A stretch of 53,770 nt of DNA, taken from assembly GCA_013373245.1 (NCBI GenBank), contig JABXID010000195.1, positions 1 through 53,770 of the forward strand, written 5' to 3'. Shown here one piece after another: positions 35,206 to 44,450 of the stretch. Under the pieces are notes generated by a model. That model was not told the DNA's origin. It searched no databases and saw only the letters and a program-made list of their open reading frames with translations. Each line of letters starts with the position of its first letter. Position 1 is the stretch's first letter. The DNA comes from Gammaproteobacteria bacterium (GTDB lineage: Bacteria > Pseudomonadota > Gammaproteobacteria > Enterobacterales > Alteromonadaceae). The position numbers and the translations under genes were made by a program.

Positions 35206-36566
35206 TATTTAAACTGCTCCGGATCTACTGTTATTATTTTTGTTTTTGCTTTAACAAGGCCGTCGTGAGAGACACCATGCCAACGCATAATATCATCTAA
35301 ATTTATATTAAGCTTATCGGCAATAATTGAAAGCTTTTCATCTGTCTCAACAACATGATAAACATCTGGGTTTCTAATATAAAGCCGCTCACCTGCATTT
35401 ACTTGCTGTTTTTTTAAATTATTCCACTTCATTAAGGTCGACATTTGAATATTGAACTTTATGGAGACACGATATAAATTTTCTCCTGATTTGACTTCAT
35501 ATCTTGGTATGTTGACTTTCGGTGTTGTAATTTCTAACCAAGGCGTGCGTTCAACAACAGTTAAATCCTTACTTTCTGAGGCATCATAAACCACCTCTTC
35601 TTCCGGTAAAGAACTCTCTTTTTCAATAATATTTAGCGCATGAATACCATCTCGTACTAGACTTTCGTTCACCATATTTGCCGAGCCTAGCGCAGAGTTT
35701 AATATTGCAACGTCACTGCTTTGTGGCGACTGATTAACTAAGTTTGGCATCGTACTTTCAATATCTCGACGTAACTTTTGCGGTTCACTGTCTTGATACT
35801 TTTGATTTCTCACCAAAGTCGCTTGGAGAGTGTCTGGAAATTGCACCAATAACTGTTGCTCAAACGACGCTGCACTATCAGCTAGGTTGCTCGCCCGTGC
35901 CAATACAATCGCCAACATCAATCCATCCGCATTCAACCCGCCAACCGCTTCCAACTCATTAAGCCATGACAAAGCACTCGATAAATTACCAAATCCGTAA
36001 TGCAGCTGAGCTGCAACTAACATTATTTCGGTTGACTTGGGATCGTATTTACTGGCGGTAGTAACATTTTCCAGTGCTTTTGAATATTGTGACTGTGCTA
36101 TTTCACAATACGCCAAATTCAAATAACTTTCGCCAACTTGACTATAACCCGGCGTTTTTATCGCTTGTTTGAAATATTCTTTTGCTTGTGTCACTTGACC
36201 ATTTTGACACAAAAACACGGCGTAATTATTCAGTGTATTTGGATTATTCGGTTCGATCGCTAGAGCTTTTTGATAAGAAGCATCCGCTTGATTGATATCA
36301 CCTACGGTTTGAAAATAGTAAGCGAGGCTGTAATGAACGTCTGCTCGATTAGGAGCAAACTCTGCGGCTTTATCAAGGTTAGCCTTGGCCTGAGGTAAAT
36401 TTTGATTTTTTAGATATTCCAGACCTAATAAAAGTCTGGATTTAGCAGCTTCTTCTTTATCAAAGTCCAGTGACTTAACTTGCTTGTTTGAGTCGACATA
36501 ACTTTTTTCTGTGACACAAGCCACAAGCAAATTAAGCGTTATTAGAATTAAAGTGAGGCGAAACAT
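35205..36566 (-). CDS. pilW: Type IV pilus stability lipoprotein PilW fused to two C-terminal LysM repeats
   Basis: PilW/PilF is an outer-membrane lipoprotein needed for PilQ secretin assembly. A lipobox (LLVAC, Cys17) and TPR repeats (about 40-250, such as ADVHYSLAYYFQTVGDINQADASYQKALAIEPN) match it. The protein is 453 residues against about 250 for typical PilW. The extra C-terminal part holds two LysM-like units, YEVKSGENLYRVSIKFNI...RLYI and YHVVETDEKLSIIADKLNI...KIITV. LysM modules bind peptidoglycan, so this PilW may be anchored to the cell wall. It lies between rlmN and rodZ, its usual place. Confidence 0.92.
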   Translation of the reverse strand: MFRLTLILITLNLLVACVTEKSYVDSNKQVKSLDFDKEEAAKSRLLLGLEYLKNQNLPQAKANLDKAAEFAPNRADVHYSLAYYFQTVGDINQADASYQKALAIEPNNPNTLNNYAVFLCQNGQVTQAKEYFKQAIKTPGYSQVGESYLNLAYCEIAQSQYSKALENVTTASKYDPKSTEIMLVAAQLHYGFGNLSSALSWLNELEAVGGLNADGLMLAIVLARASNLADSAASFEQQLLVQFPDTLQATLVRNQKYQDSEPQKLRRDIESTMPNLVNQSPQSSDVAILNSALGSANMVNESLVRDGIHALNIIEKESSLPEEEVVYDASESKDLTVVERTPWLEITTPKVNIPRYEVKSGENLYRVSIKFNIQMSTLMKWNNLKKQQVNAGERLYIRNPDVYHVVETDEKLSIIADKLNINLDDIMRWHGVSHDGLVKAKTKIITVDPEQFK

Positions 36567-36599
36567 CCTTGGTTTCCTTCTTTCTGGTTGGAAAGGATA

Positions 36600-37754
36600 T
36601 CAAACCATTTTGACCGATATTCCGTCACCTTTCATCTGTTTTTTTAACATTCGTTTTGTTCGGTCAACAACATCACCCACTAATTGCCCGCAAGCTGCAT
36701 CAATATCATCACCACGAGTTCGACGCACGATACAGGTGTACCCCTCTTCTTGCATGACTTTAGCAAATCGGTCAACCCGGCTATTTGATGACTTTTCGTA
36801 TGGTGCACCAGGGAACGGATTCCATGGAATTAAGTTAATTTTCGACGGTGTGCCACGCAAAGTGTCTGCCAATTGACGCGCTTGGTCCATTGAATCGTTA
36901 ATACCATTCAACATCACATATTCAATGGTAATTTCTTTATTGGCGGTTGAGCCATCAATATAACGACGACACGCCGCTAAAAATGTCTCGATATTGTATT
37001 TTTTATTGATAGGTACCAACACATCGCGCAATTCGTCAGTTGGGGCGTGCAAAGAGATAGCTAACGCCACATCAATTTTTTCTTTTAACAAATCCAATGC
37101 GGGAACAACGCCCGATGTACTAATGGTCACACGACGTTTTGACAGACCAAAAGCAAAGTCATCCATCATCAATTCCATCGCGGGCACTACATTGTTAACG
37201 TTAAGCAAAGGCTCCCCCATGCCCATCATTACAACGTTTGTCACGGCACGGTTGGTCGATAACCCATCCCAACCAATGTCTTGCGCTACGCGCCAAACTT
37301 GACCAATGATCTCGCCAACTTTTAAGTTACGGTTAAAACCCTGCTGTGCTGTGGAGCAGAAAGTACATTCTAACGCGCAACCCACTTGTGATGAAACACA
37401 AAGAGTTTTGCGGTCACCATCTGGGATCCAAACGGCTTCCACCTCTTGTCCGCCTTCAAGTAACATAGCGTATTTAATTGTGCCGTCTGAAGACTCTTGT
37501 CGAACACTGATCTCAGGAGCTATAACTTCACACTTTTCTTTTAACTTGGCTCTAAGCGCTTTAGAAAAGTTAGTCATTTCATCAAAATCGGTTTGACCCA
37601 TTTGATAAATCCACTTGATGGCTTGGTCAGCTCGAAAGCCTTTTTCTCCCAATTCGTCAGCAAAGTACTTTCGTAACGTTTTGCGATCGAAGTCTAATAG
37701 ATTTACTTTTTTAGCTTCTGCTGTGACGGTTGGTGTTTCAACATTGACGGACAT
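36600..37754 (-). CDS. rlmN: Dual-specificity 23S rRNA/tRNA adenine C2-methyltransferase RlmN
   Basis: RlmN is a radical-SAM enzyme that methylates C2 of A2503 in 23S rRNA and A37 in some tRNAs. The 384-residue protein has the CxxxCxxC cluster in [20 protein letters not shown] and the radical-SAM core. The conserved methyl-carrier Cys lies in [14 protein letters not shown] chose the ATG at 37754, which has AGAGG upstream; an in-frame start eight codons earlier is less likely. pilW follows at 33 bases. Confidence 0.97.
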   Translation of the reverse strand: MSVNVETPTVTAEAKKVNLLDFDRKTLRKYFADELGEKGFRADQAIKWIYQMGQTDFDEMTNFSKALRAKLKEKCEVIAPEISVRQESSDGTIKYAMLLEGGQEVEAVWIPDGDRKTLCVSSQVGCALECTFCSTAQQGFNRNLKVGEIIGQVWRVAQDIGWDGLSTNRAVTNVVMMGMGEPLLNVNNVVPAMELMMDDFAFGLSKRRVTISTSGVVPALDLLKEKIDVALAISLHAPTDELRDVLVPINKKYNIETFLAACRRYIDGSTANKEITIEYVMLNGINDSMDQARQLADTLRGTPSKINLIPWNPFPGAPYEKSSNSRVDRFAKVMQEEGYTCIVRRTRGDDIDAACGQLVGDVVDRTKRMLKKQMKGDGISVKMV

Positions 37755-37861
37755 AAAAACCTCTGTAACTTGTATCATTTGGATGCGTTATTACACGCGT
37801 ACGCTTGTTTCAATTGTGACATTGATTTTCGAATAAGGTCTTAATAAGAGAAACCTTATTT

Positions 37862-37895
37862 GAAAAGCAAAAGGGATTGAGTAATCTCAATCCCT
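37862..37895 (-). terminator. Probable terminator downstream of ndk
   Basis: AGGGATTGAG/CTCAATCCCT is a perfect 10-bp stem with a four-base loop. On the minus strand it is followed by TTTTGCTTTTC. It lies between ndk and rlmN, beyond the palindromic element. Confidence 0.65.
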
Positions 37896-37938
37896 AAGTA
37901 CTCTATATTCAATATAGACTTTCTGCTAAACAGTTAGG

Positions 37939-38026
37939 CTTGTCGCAAAGCCGTCAAATTTTTAGTCCCAGGGAGCTTGCTCCAGCAAGTGACTTGGGCT
38001 AAAAATGCCGACAATGACGCGACAAG
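37939..38026. repeat. 88-bp nested palindromic intergenic element
   Basis: Outer arms CTTGTCGC (37939-37946) and GCGACAAG (38019-38026) enclose inner arms TTTTTAG and CTAAAAA, then CCCA/TGGG, around a core hairpin GGAGCTTGCTCC. The nested symmetry recalls REP/BIME-like or MITE-like extragenic elements. No second copy was found in this window, so repetitiveness is not shown here. Confidence 0.6.
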
Positions 38027-38044
38027 TTAAAATGTGACGCAGAA

Positions 38045-38476
38045 TTAACGAGTGCGAGCGCACACTTCTTCAGCTGTGAAGAAATAAGCGATTTCGCGTG
38101 CGGCTGATTCTGGAGCGTCAGAGCCGTGAACCGCATTTTCGTCGATTGATTCAGCATAGTCAGCACGTAATGTACCAGCAGCCGCTTCAGCTGGGTTAGT
38201 AGCACCCATGATTTCACGGTTTTTAACTACAGCATTTTCGCCTTCTAAAACTTGAACCATAACAGGACCAGAAGTCATGAACTCAACTAGTGCACCAAAG
38301 AAAGGACGCTCGCTGTGCTCAGCGTAAAAGCCTTCAGCTTGCTCTTTAGACAAGTGAACCATTTTTGACGCAACAATGCGTAGGCCAGCAGATTCAAAAC
38401 GGTTGTAAATTGCACCGATGACATTTTTAGCAACAGCATCAGGTTTGATAATTGAAAACGTGCGCTCTAAAGCCAT
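38045..38476 (-). CDS. ndk: Nucleoside diphosphate kinase
   Basis: Ndk balances nucleoside triphosphate pools through a phospho-histidine intermediate. The 143-residue protein begins [18 protein letters not shown]. It carries the active-site block [17 protein letters not shown] with the catalytic His, and [17 protein letters not shown] chose the ATG at 38476, preceded by GGAG, over an in-frame start four codons upstream. Confidence 0.98.
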   Translation of the reverse strand: MALERTFSIIKPDAVAKNVIGAIYNRFESAGLRIVASKMVHLSKEQAEGFYAEHSERPFFGALVEFMTSGPVMVQVLEGENAVVKNREIMGATNPAEAAAGTLRADYAESIDENAVHGSDAPESAAREIAYFFTAEEVCARTR

Positions 38477-38538
38477 GTTATACTCCAATAAAAGTGTGTA
38501 GGGGTTAAAAAAATAAATCTCAAAAAATTTGGTCGCGC

Positions 38539-38567
38539 ATTATACTTGAGAAATACTAAAATGAATA
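38539..38567 (-). promoter_or_regulatory. Candidate sigma-70 promoter of ndk
   Basis: On the minus strand a perfect TATAAT (-10) is preceded at 17 bases by TATTCA, a weak -35. It is about 60 bases upstream of the ndk start. Confidence 0.45.
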
Positions 38568-38677
38568 TCGGAATTATCCCTATTCAAAAATAGAGTTTTT
38601 AAGAGTAACTTTGCGAAATGCATCTTCAGGTTTACAGCGTAATACTATGTATCATCTAACGGTCCAGGGAAAAACGG

Positions 38678-40093
38678 ATGGCTAATCAGAAATTTATAAC
38701 TGATATACTCAAATCACTAAAAAGCCAATATCAAGAAATTATCGATGATGCGATCCAATTCTTTGCTGAGTTTGGTTCTGTGCACGCCGTATATTCCAAA
38801 GAAATTAAACGCCTAAACGAAACCAATAATCAATTAAAAACCATCGCAAGCTATAAAGCAGAACACGGCGTCTACCCACAAATAAAAGGGTACGAGGACA
38901 CTAAAGTCTACCTTAAAGAACTGCAGAAGATTCAGTCGCGCTCCGAACAAGAAGTCGCAAAACACGAACCTGAAATCATTGACGGTTTTATTCGCCGACG
39001 TGAAAAACTGTTCATTATGACCGACCTAATGCTCCACTCGCTGCTTAATGATCGTGATGCAAGCCAGTTCATTGCCACTATGATGCTCCGAGCACCAATG
39101 CCAAACGACAAAAATCGCTGTGCGACCAATGAAATAAATAAGCCCATTTACATTGGCGCTTTGTCGGTCAGTTTATTACGAAGACTTATGGATAAAGACG
39201 CTGTGGAAGATGAGTTCATCAAGGACTTACAGCCGCAGTTTATACAAGGTGAGCACTTTATTACGCCAGAGTACGAGCCCGAACAGCTCGAACGTTTCTC
39301 AAAGTATGTATTAACACCAATACTAACCGCCGCTCTTATTCACAACATTGGCAGTTATAGCCCTGATGCAGCGGCTATTTACGATGGCAACCGGTACAAG
39401 GCCCTTAACGAGGAACAACGTAAAACCCTAATTTCAGATATTCATGAACACACCATGAACTATCTTATGTTTGGCTTGGGAAAACCAAATAAAGAGAACT
39501 TTAAAAGCGAAGAAGAGTACTTTAACGAACTTGATGCTTTTCAACTAACCAAAGACATAATTGAAGGTTATTCTAAGTCAACTAACCCGCGCGGTAACTT
39601 GTTACGAGTACCAATGATATATGCCTCGTTCATGTTGTCTACTAAGCCTAAACACGATTATTTAATCACTTTCAAAGCGTTTGATATTTTAAAAAGTGGT
39701 ATTGATAAAGGTGTCGTTTACAAACCTTACGCCAAAGAGTTTTTGCGCATGGTGGGCTTATATCCGTTGGGATGTGGCATCTTTTTCATATCTAAAGACA
39801 GTGATGTGCCAGAAAGAGCCGTAGTCACAGGGTTGAATCCCCCAGACCCATCCAGCGCAATCGTTAAGCGATTAACAAGAAAACAAGTAAAGTTTGACGA
39901 TCATACTCAGGTCTGTGCGAGTAAAAATTCAATATTATCGAACCGCGACGCTCGAACGAATTCGAGATTTGACGCCAACTATTTTAAAAAACAATTCCCT
40001 AATGGTTACTTTTGGAACCCATCAGAGGTTTGGGAATTAGACTTAGACCACAAACAATTTTGGCGACGTGACAACAGCATTACTCAAAATTAA
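38678..40093 (+). CDS. Degenerate HD-GYP-like protein of unknown function
   Basis: The 471-residue soluble protein has a helical N-terminal half. Its C-terminal half resembles the HD-GYP fold: [20 protein letters not shown] sits where HD-GYP proteins have HDIGK, and [16 protein letters not shown] resembles their conserved fi..lG.YPvG.xV.L ending. The metal-binding HD pair is HN and no GYP motif is visible, so c-di-GMP hydrolysis is unlikely. It may be a c-di-GMP-binding or scaffolding relative. It is convergent with arfB, their ends overlapping by 4 bases. The family assignment is from pattern only. Confidence 0.6.
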   Translation: MANQKFITDILKSLKSQYQEIIDDAIQFFAEFGSVHAVYSKEIKRLNETNNQLKTIASYKAEHGVYPQIKGYEDTKVYLKELQKIQSRSEQEVAKHEPEIIDGFIRRREKLFIMTDLMLHSLLNDRDASQFIATMMLRAPMPNDKNRCATNEINKPIYIGALSVSLLRRLMDKDAVEDEFIKDLQPQFIQGEHFITPEYEPEQLERFSKYVLTPILTAALIHNIGSYSPDAAAIYDGNRYKALNEEQRKTLISDIHEHTMNYLMFGLGKPNKENFKSEEEYFNELDAFQLTKDIIEGYSKSTNPRGNLLRVPMIYASFMLSTKPKHDYLITFKAFDILKSGIDKGVVYKPYAKEFLRMVGLYPLGCGIFFISKDSDVPERAVVTGLNPPDPSSAIVKRLTRKQVKFDDHTQVCASKNSILSNRDARTNSRFDANYFKKQFPNGYFWNPSEVWELDLDHKQFWRRDNSITQN

Positions 40094-40503
40094 TGGTCAA
40101 CTTTGCCTCGCAACTTCTTAATATCAGCGCGTTTGTTTTTACTATCAAGCCTGCGAAGCTTTGATGCTCGTGTTGGCTTGGTAGGACGACGCGCCTTTTC
40201 TACTTTGGCAACGCTTTTTATTAACTCAATTAAACGAAGTAGCGCATCTTCTCGGTTTTGCTCTTGCGTTCGAAACTGTTGTGCCTTAATCACAACCACA
40301 CCTTCTTTGGTGATACGTTTATCTTTTAGCCCTAACAGTCGCTCTTTATAAAAATATGGTAACGTCGATTGCTGGATATCAAATCGCAAGTGAATGGCTG
40401 ACGATACTTTGTTAACGTTTTGTCCACCACTGCCTTGCGCGCGAATTGCCGACAACTCGACTTCATCGTCCGCTAGTTGAACGTTATTTGAGATAACAAT
40501 CAT
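40090..40503 (-). CDS. arfB: Alternative ribosome-rescue factor ArfB (YaeJ)
   Basis: ArfB is a codon-independent peptidyl-tRNA hydrolase that rescues stalled ribosomes. The catalytic GGQ lies in [12 protein letters not shown], and a basic C-terminal tail ([23 protein letters not shown]) would enter the empty mRNA channel. Length (137) is standard. It follows yacG by 6 bases, so it belongs to the end of the pil-coaE-zapD-yacG transcript. Confidence 0.94.
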   Translation of the reverse strand: MIVISNNVQLADDEVELSAIRAQGSGGQNVNKVSSAIHLRFDIQQSTLPYFYKERLLGLKDKRITKEGVVVIKAQQFRTQEQNREDALLRLIELIKSVAKVEKARRPTKPTRASKLRRLDSKNKRADIKKLRGKVDH

Positions 40504-40509
40504 ATAGGA

Positions 40510-40740
40510 CTAGTTTTTGAAAAAGTCGTTGTCTTGTTGGGTGAGAAAAGCTTCCATTTTGTCGAGATCAGCTTCTGATATTTCCGAAACTTGAGGCGAT
40601 TGCGCAATGCGATTATTTTCAGATGCCCACTCACCTAAATCAATCATTTGACAGCGTTTGCTGCAAAAAGGTCGATACTCAGATTCAGGCTGCCAAACAA
40701 CATCTTTCTGGCAAGTTGGACATTTTACAATTGAAGACAT
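40510..40740 (-). CDS. yacG: DNA gyrase inhibitor YacG
   Basis: YacG is a small zinc protein that binds GyrB and inhibits gyrase. The 76 residues contain the four-Cys site CPTC...CSKRC, followed by the conserved [10 protein letters not shown] segment. The zapD-yacG order after coaE is conserved. Confidence 0.95.
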   Translation of the reverse strand: MSSIVKCPTCQKDVVWQPESEYRPFCSKRCQMIDLGEWASENNRIAQSPQVSEISEADLDKMEAFLTQQDNDFFKN

Positions 40741-40760
40741 AGAGATAAATTAAACCTGTA

Positions 40761-41510
40761 TTAACATGTAGCAAGTTGAAACTTGATATTATCATTAATT
40801 GAGGTTTTTACCGACTGTTTATCCGGCGACATGAAAGTAATTGAAAATCTATGTTTACTGCCACTGATGGTGGGAAAACAGGCCAGCGACAAGTCATACT
40901 TTACGCGAAGCAATGAAGTAGAGTCGTCACATGACTCTTGATAAAACGCATTTTGAGCGACTTTATCTTCAAAACTTGAAGACTCCCTGAGGAATAACAA
41001 ACATAAATCCAATGCTTGTTTGACAGGCTTAAACACCGACAACCACTCATCTATATCTGCCGACTTTTCCGTTTTGTCTTTGAGCTCCCAATACTCTAAT
41101 TGCGGCAAATCAAAACCACAGGTGCCACCAGCAATCGCAAAACGCTGGCGTAAACTCGCTAAAAACTTATCGTCTTTCAGGGTTTGACAGGCTTTATTCA
41201 TATTCGATAGATCAGTTTGCAACTTCAGCACTTCACGCAATTTCTGCTGTAAAGATTCATCGTGAATTTCAGGGTGGGAAGACCAGCGCACAAGATTACG
41301 CTCTAATAAATCAAGGTAATAAGTAAGTGTCGGACGAATGTCGTTGCGCTCTAATAACTCGATACAATCAAATAAATATTTAAAGAAAGGTTGGGCATGT
41401 TCCGGTTTTGTTACGTCTTGCAAAGCTTGCAGCTGTTTAAACAATAACTCTAAGCGCATCAACAAACGCACTTTTTCATTGAGTGGGTGTTCATAAATTG
41501 CGAAGGTCAT
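40761..41510 (-). CDS. zapD: Cell division protein ZapD
   Basis: ZapD (YacF) crosslinks FtsZ filaments at the Z-ring. The 249-residue protein begins YEHPLNEKVRLLMRLELLFKQ and contains GTCGFDLPQLEYWEL, both typical. It is in the conserved coaE-zapD-yacG order; the 79-base gap from coaE shows no obvious terminator. Confidence 0.95.
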   Translation of the reverse strand: MTFAIYEHPLNEKVRLLMRLELLFKQLQALQDVTKPEHAQPFFKYLFDCIELLERNDIRPTLTYYLDLLERNLVRWSSHPEIHDESLQQKLREVLKLQTDLSNMNKACQTLKDDKFLASLRQRFAIAGGTCGFDLPQLEYWELKDKTEKSADIDEWLSVFKPVKQALDLCLLFLRESSSFEDKVAQNAFYQESCDDSTSLLRVKYDLSLACFPTISGSKHRFSITFMSPDKQSVKTSINDNIKFQLATC

Positions 41511-41589
41511 TATCCAAATTCTTATTATTATTTTTCGTTTTATAACAATTCACCTAGTTTAAACATATATTGTGCGGAAAAACTACTCA

Positions 41590-42240
41590 TTATGTTCGAT
41601 CTTGCTTATTTACTCCTTTACCCCTCGCCAAAGTAAGGTACTGCTGATGATAATTTTCCACTTGTCGTGATAAATCGTCTAACGAATGACTGTTATCAAT
41701 AACATCGTTTGCTTTTTCAAGTCGCTGTTCTCTGTTTATCTGGTTTTGAATAATAGATTTAATTTGTTCATTATTGACGCCATCTCGACTGCTTGCTCTT
41801 GTAATTTGTATCGACTCTGGCACATCAACGACCAACACTCTGTCAGTGTATGATTCCAACCCATTTTCTAATAACAGCGGCGCAGATAAAATAACATACG
41901 GCGAATCAGCATTAGATAACTGATACAACAATTCCTCTCGAATAGCCGGAAACATAATGTCATTCAACTGACGCTTGCAATTTTCATTACTGAAAATAAT
42001 TTCCCGTAACTTTGCTCTATTCAAAGTACCATTACTTAACAGTATCTGTTCACCAAATGCTTCTACTATTTTTTGCAGCGCCGGTTGTCCCGGAGTCACG
42101 ACTTCACGCGCGACAATATCAGCGTCTACAACACTAATACCCAGTTTTTCAAACAAGTCCGTTGCTGCACTTTTGCCAGCGCCAATGCCACCCGTTACTC
42201 CGACTATAAATTTTGTATTTTTACTCTCTACATCCATCAT
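41590..42240 (-). CDS. coaE: Dephospho-CoA kinase CoaE
   Basis: CoaE phosphorylates dephospho-CoA, the last step of CoA synthesis. The P-loop GVTGGIGAGKSAATDLF and the VVDADIVAREVVTPG block are present, and ILSAPLLLENGLE follows. The 216-residue length is standard. The start could be either of two consecutive ATG codons. It follows pilD by 7 bases, as in Pseudomonas and Vibrio. Confidence 0.96.
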   Translation of the reverse strand: MMDVESKNTKFIVGVTGGIGAGKSAATDLFEKLGISVVDADIVAREVVTPGQPALQKIVEAFGEQILLSNGTLNRAKLREIIFSNENCKRQLNDIMFPAIREELLYQLSNADSPYVILSAPLLLENGLESYTDRVLVVDVPESIQITRASSRDGVNNEQIKSIIQNQINREQRLEKANDVIDNSHSLDDLSRQVENYHQQYLTLARGKGVNKQDRT

Positions 42241-42247
42241 GAGTTAT

Positions 42248-43135
42248 TCACACCAAAAACTGTATATACCAATCAAACATCACATCGCCCCATAACATCA
42301 CAATCCAACCGGCAATTGCTATATAAGGACCAAACGGCATGGGGGTATCTCGGCCTGAGCCGCGAAAAACTATATTTATGATGCCAAATAACGCGCCAAC
42401 CAATGAAGACATTAAGATCACCATAGGTAACTTTATCGCCCCCACTATTGCTCCAACAATAGCCATCAACTTAAAGTCCCCATACCCCATACCTTCTTTG
42501 CCGGTGAGCAGCCTAAATAGCCAATACACAGACCATAAACTTAAATAACCAAATACTGCTCCAAATATTGCAGAAGTCGGCGAGATAAACACCGTTTGAG
42601 TAGAAACGAGCAGAGCCAACCATAACAGCGGCAATGTGATTTGGTCCGGTAGCAACATGTGGTCTATATCTATAAAAATCAGACAAATAAACGCCCAAGT
42701 TACGGGAACTAACAACACACTTTGCCAACCGTAACCGAACTTGGCGGCAACCATGGCTGAACTAATTGCAGTAAGAAGCTCAATAGCTGGGTAACGTAAA
42801 GATATTTTTTCGCCGCAGTGACCACATTTACCGCGTAACAATAAGTAACTAACAATTGGAATGTTTTGCCAAGCTTTCACAGGTGATTTACAGCTTGGAC
42901 AATGAGAATCAGGTTTTAATAAATTAATTCTCTGTGCTTTTTTCTTTTTTGATTTGGCCGATAAATCGTCTTGCAATAACTCTCGGCATTCACAATCCCA
43001 CTCTTGTTGCATCATGATAGGTAAACGGTAAATAACAACGTTTAAAAAGCTACCAACCAAAAGTGATAACAAAGCAACAAAAATAACAAAGACAGCTGTA
43101 TTGCTAGCCAGCAATTCTAAAAATGGGGTAAACAT
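42248..43135 (-). CDS. pilD: Prepilin peptidase / N-methyltransferase PilD
   Basis: PilD cleaves and N-methylates type IV prepilins and type II secretion pseudopilins. This 295-residue polytopic protein has the cytoplasmic Cys site CPSC...CGHC. The two catalytic Asp residues lie in IDIDHMLLPDQ and GYGDFKLMA. A Lys-rich insertion (DLSAKSKKKKAQR) lies before the Cys site. It follows pilC by 41 bases. Confidence 0.96.
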   Translation of the reverse strand: MFTPFLELLASNTAVFVIFVALLSLLVGSFLNVVIYRLPIMMQQEWDCECRELLQDDLSAKSKKKKAQRINLLKPDSHCPSCKSPVKAWQNIPIVSYLLLRGKCGHCGEKISLRYPAIELLTAISSAMVAAKFGYGWQSVLLVPVTWAFICLIFIDIDHMLLPDQITLPLLWLALLVSTQTVFISPTSAIFGAVFGYLSLWSVYWLFRLLTGKEGMGYGDFKLMAIVGAIVGAIKLPMVILMSSLVGALFGIINIVFRGSGRDTPMPFGPYIAIAGWIVMLWGDVMFDWYIQFLV

Positions 43136-43176
43136 ACTGCACCTTTATTTCCCTACCCCTATTCTAAAGCGACTGA

Positions 43177-44394
43177 TTACACCAAAGTGGCTAATTCAAA
43201 AAGCGGTAAGTACATCACAAAAATTAATGCTCCGATAATAACACCAAGTATAACCATAATGCTCGGCTCAATTACGCTAATTAATGTATCGATACGTGTT
43301 TCTAATTGCTCATGGTAAATATCACTCAGTTGTTGCATACATGACTCTAATTCACCCGATTCTTCCCCTACTTGCACCAATTGACTCATAAGCTCTGGAA
43401 AAGCGTGGCTCGAGGTCAGTGATTGGTTGAGTGACTCTCCTGTCATCACTTGATGTTTAACCGCAATAATGACGGCCGAATAATATTGGTTTCCTACCGA
43501 TAATGCGACTCTTTGCAGCACATCATGCAGCGGTAAACCAACGGACAATAATAACGCCGCCGATTGATTTATGTGAGCCAGCAGTTTTATTTGTAAAAAC
43601 CGCCCTGCAAGTGGCATTTTTAACAGCAGTTTATCTCGATAAAACTCGAACAACGCAAAACGTAAAGCTCCTTTATAAACAAGGATAAATATCAAGAGCA
43701 CAGCAACCAACTCAATTGCGTACTGACGAAACCACTCTGAGGCGTTGATAACAAACATGGTTGCGTAGGGTAAGTTTTGATCGAAGTTTGAATACAGCTG
43801 CTGAAAGTTGGGGATCACCTTAAAAATTAACACTGCAAAAACTAAAAAAGAAGTCAGCAAAATAGCGGCTGGGTAAATCATCGCCTGAGAAACTTTGGAT
43901 TTAACCTTCTGCCGTTGGACTAAATAAGCAGACAACTTTTGAAACACATCGACTAACTTACCTGACAATTCGCCAGTCTCAACCGTTTGACAATATTGCT
44001 CTTTAAAACATTGAGGAAACGCTTTTAAAGAAGACGCCAAAGAGTGGCCTTGCCGCACATTATCAGTCACTTGCTGTAACACATCAGACAAAGCTTGGTG
44101 CGTCGTTTGTTTTACTACAATTTGCAGCGCGCTTATTATTGGCACACCAGCTTTTAACAAAATGCTTAACTGTCGAGTAAACTCGATAATTTGTTTTGAC
44201 GGTATCCGCCTTATCCACAATTGCCCAAAATGATGGCTAAAAGATTGTGTTTTTTGCAATGACGCCTTTACTAATACAAGTTGCTGACGCCACAACTGCT
44301 GCTCGAGTTTTTGTTGATTTCTAGCGATTAAAGTACCGGTTGCTATCTCTCCATCAGTGCTAACCGCTTTATAGGTAAATATCTTTTCCATCAT
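43177..44394 (-). CDS. pilC: Type IV pilus inner-membrane platform protein PilC
   Basis: PilC is the polytopic platform that couples the PilB ATPase to pilus polymerisation. The 405-residue GspF/PilC-family protein has the two repeated T2SSF domains (FTRQLSILLKAGVPIISALQI and INQSAALLLSVGLPLHDVLQ) and the C-terminal IEPSIMVILGVIIGALIFVMYLPLF helix. The start is one of two tandem ATG codons. It lies between pilB and pilD. Confidence 0.96.
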   Translation of the reverse strand: MMEKIFTYKAVSTDGEIATGTLIARNQQKLEQQLWRQQLVLVKASLQKTQSFSHHFGQLWIRRIPSKQIIEFTRQLSILLKAGVPIISALQIVVKQTTHQALSDVLQQVTDNVRQGHSLASSLKAFPQCFKEQYCQTVETGELSGKLVDVFQKLSAYLVQRQKVKSKVSQAMIYPAAILLTSFLVFAVLIFKVIPNFQQLYSNFDQNLPYATMFVINASEWFRQYAIELVAVLLIFILVYKGALRFALFEFYRDKLLLKMPLAGRFLQIKLLAHINQSAALLLSVGLPLHDVLQRVALSVGNQYYSAVIIAVKHQVMTGESLNQSLTSSHAFPELMSQLVQVGEESGELESCMQQLSDIYHEQLETRIDTLISVIEPSIMVILGVIIGALIFVMYLPLFELATLV

Positions 44395-44450
44395 CCGTGA
44401 TCTCTATTTATTGTCTAATCCACTACAACATTAAATTAAGTAAGTTTCTG

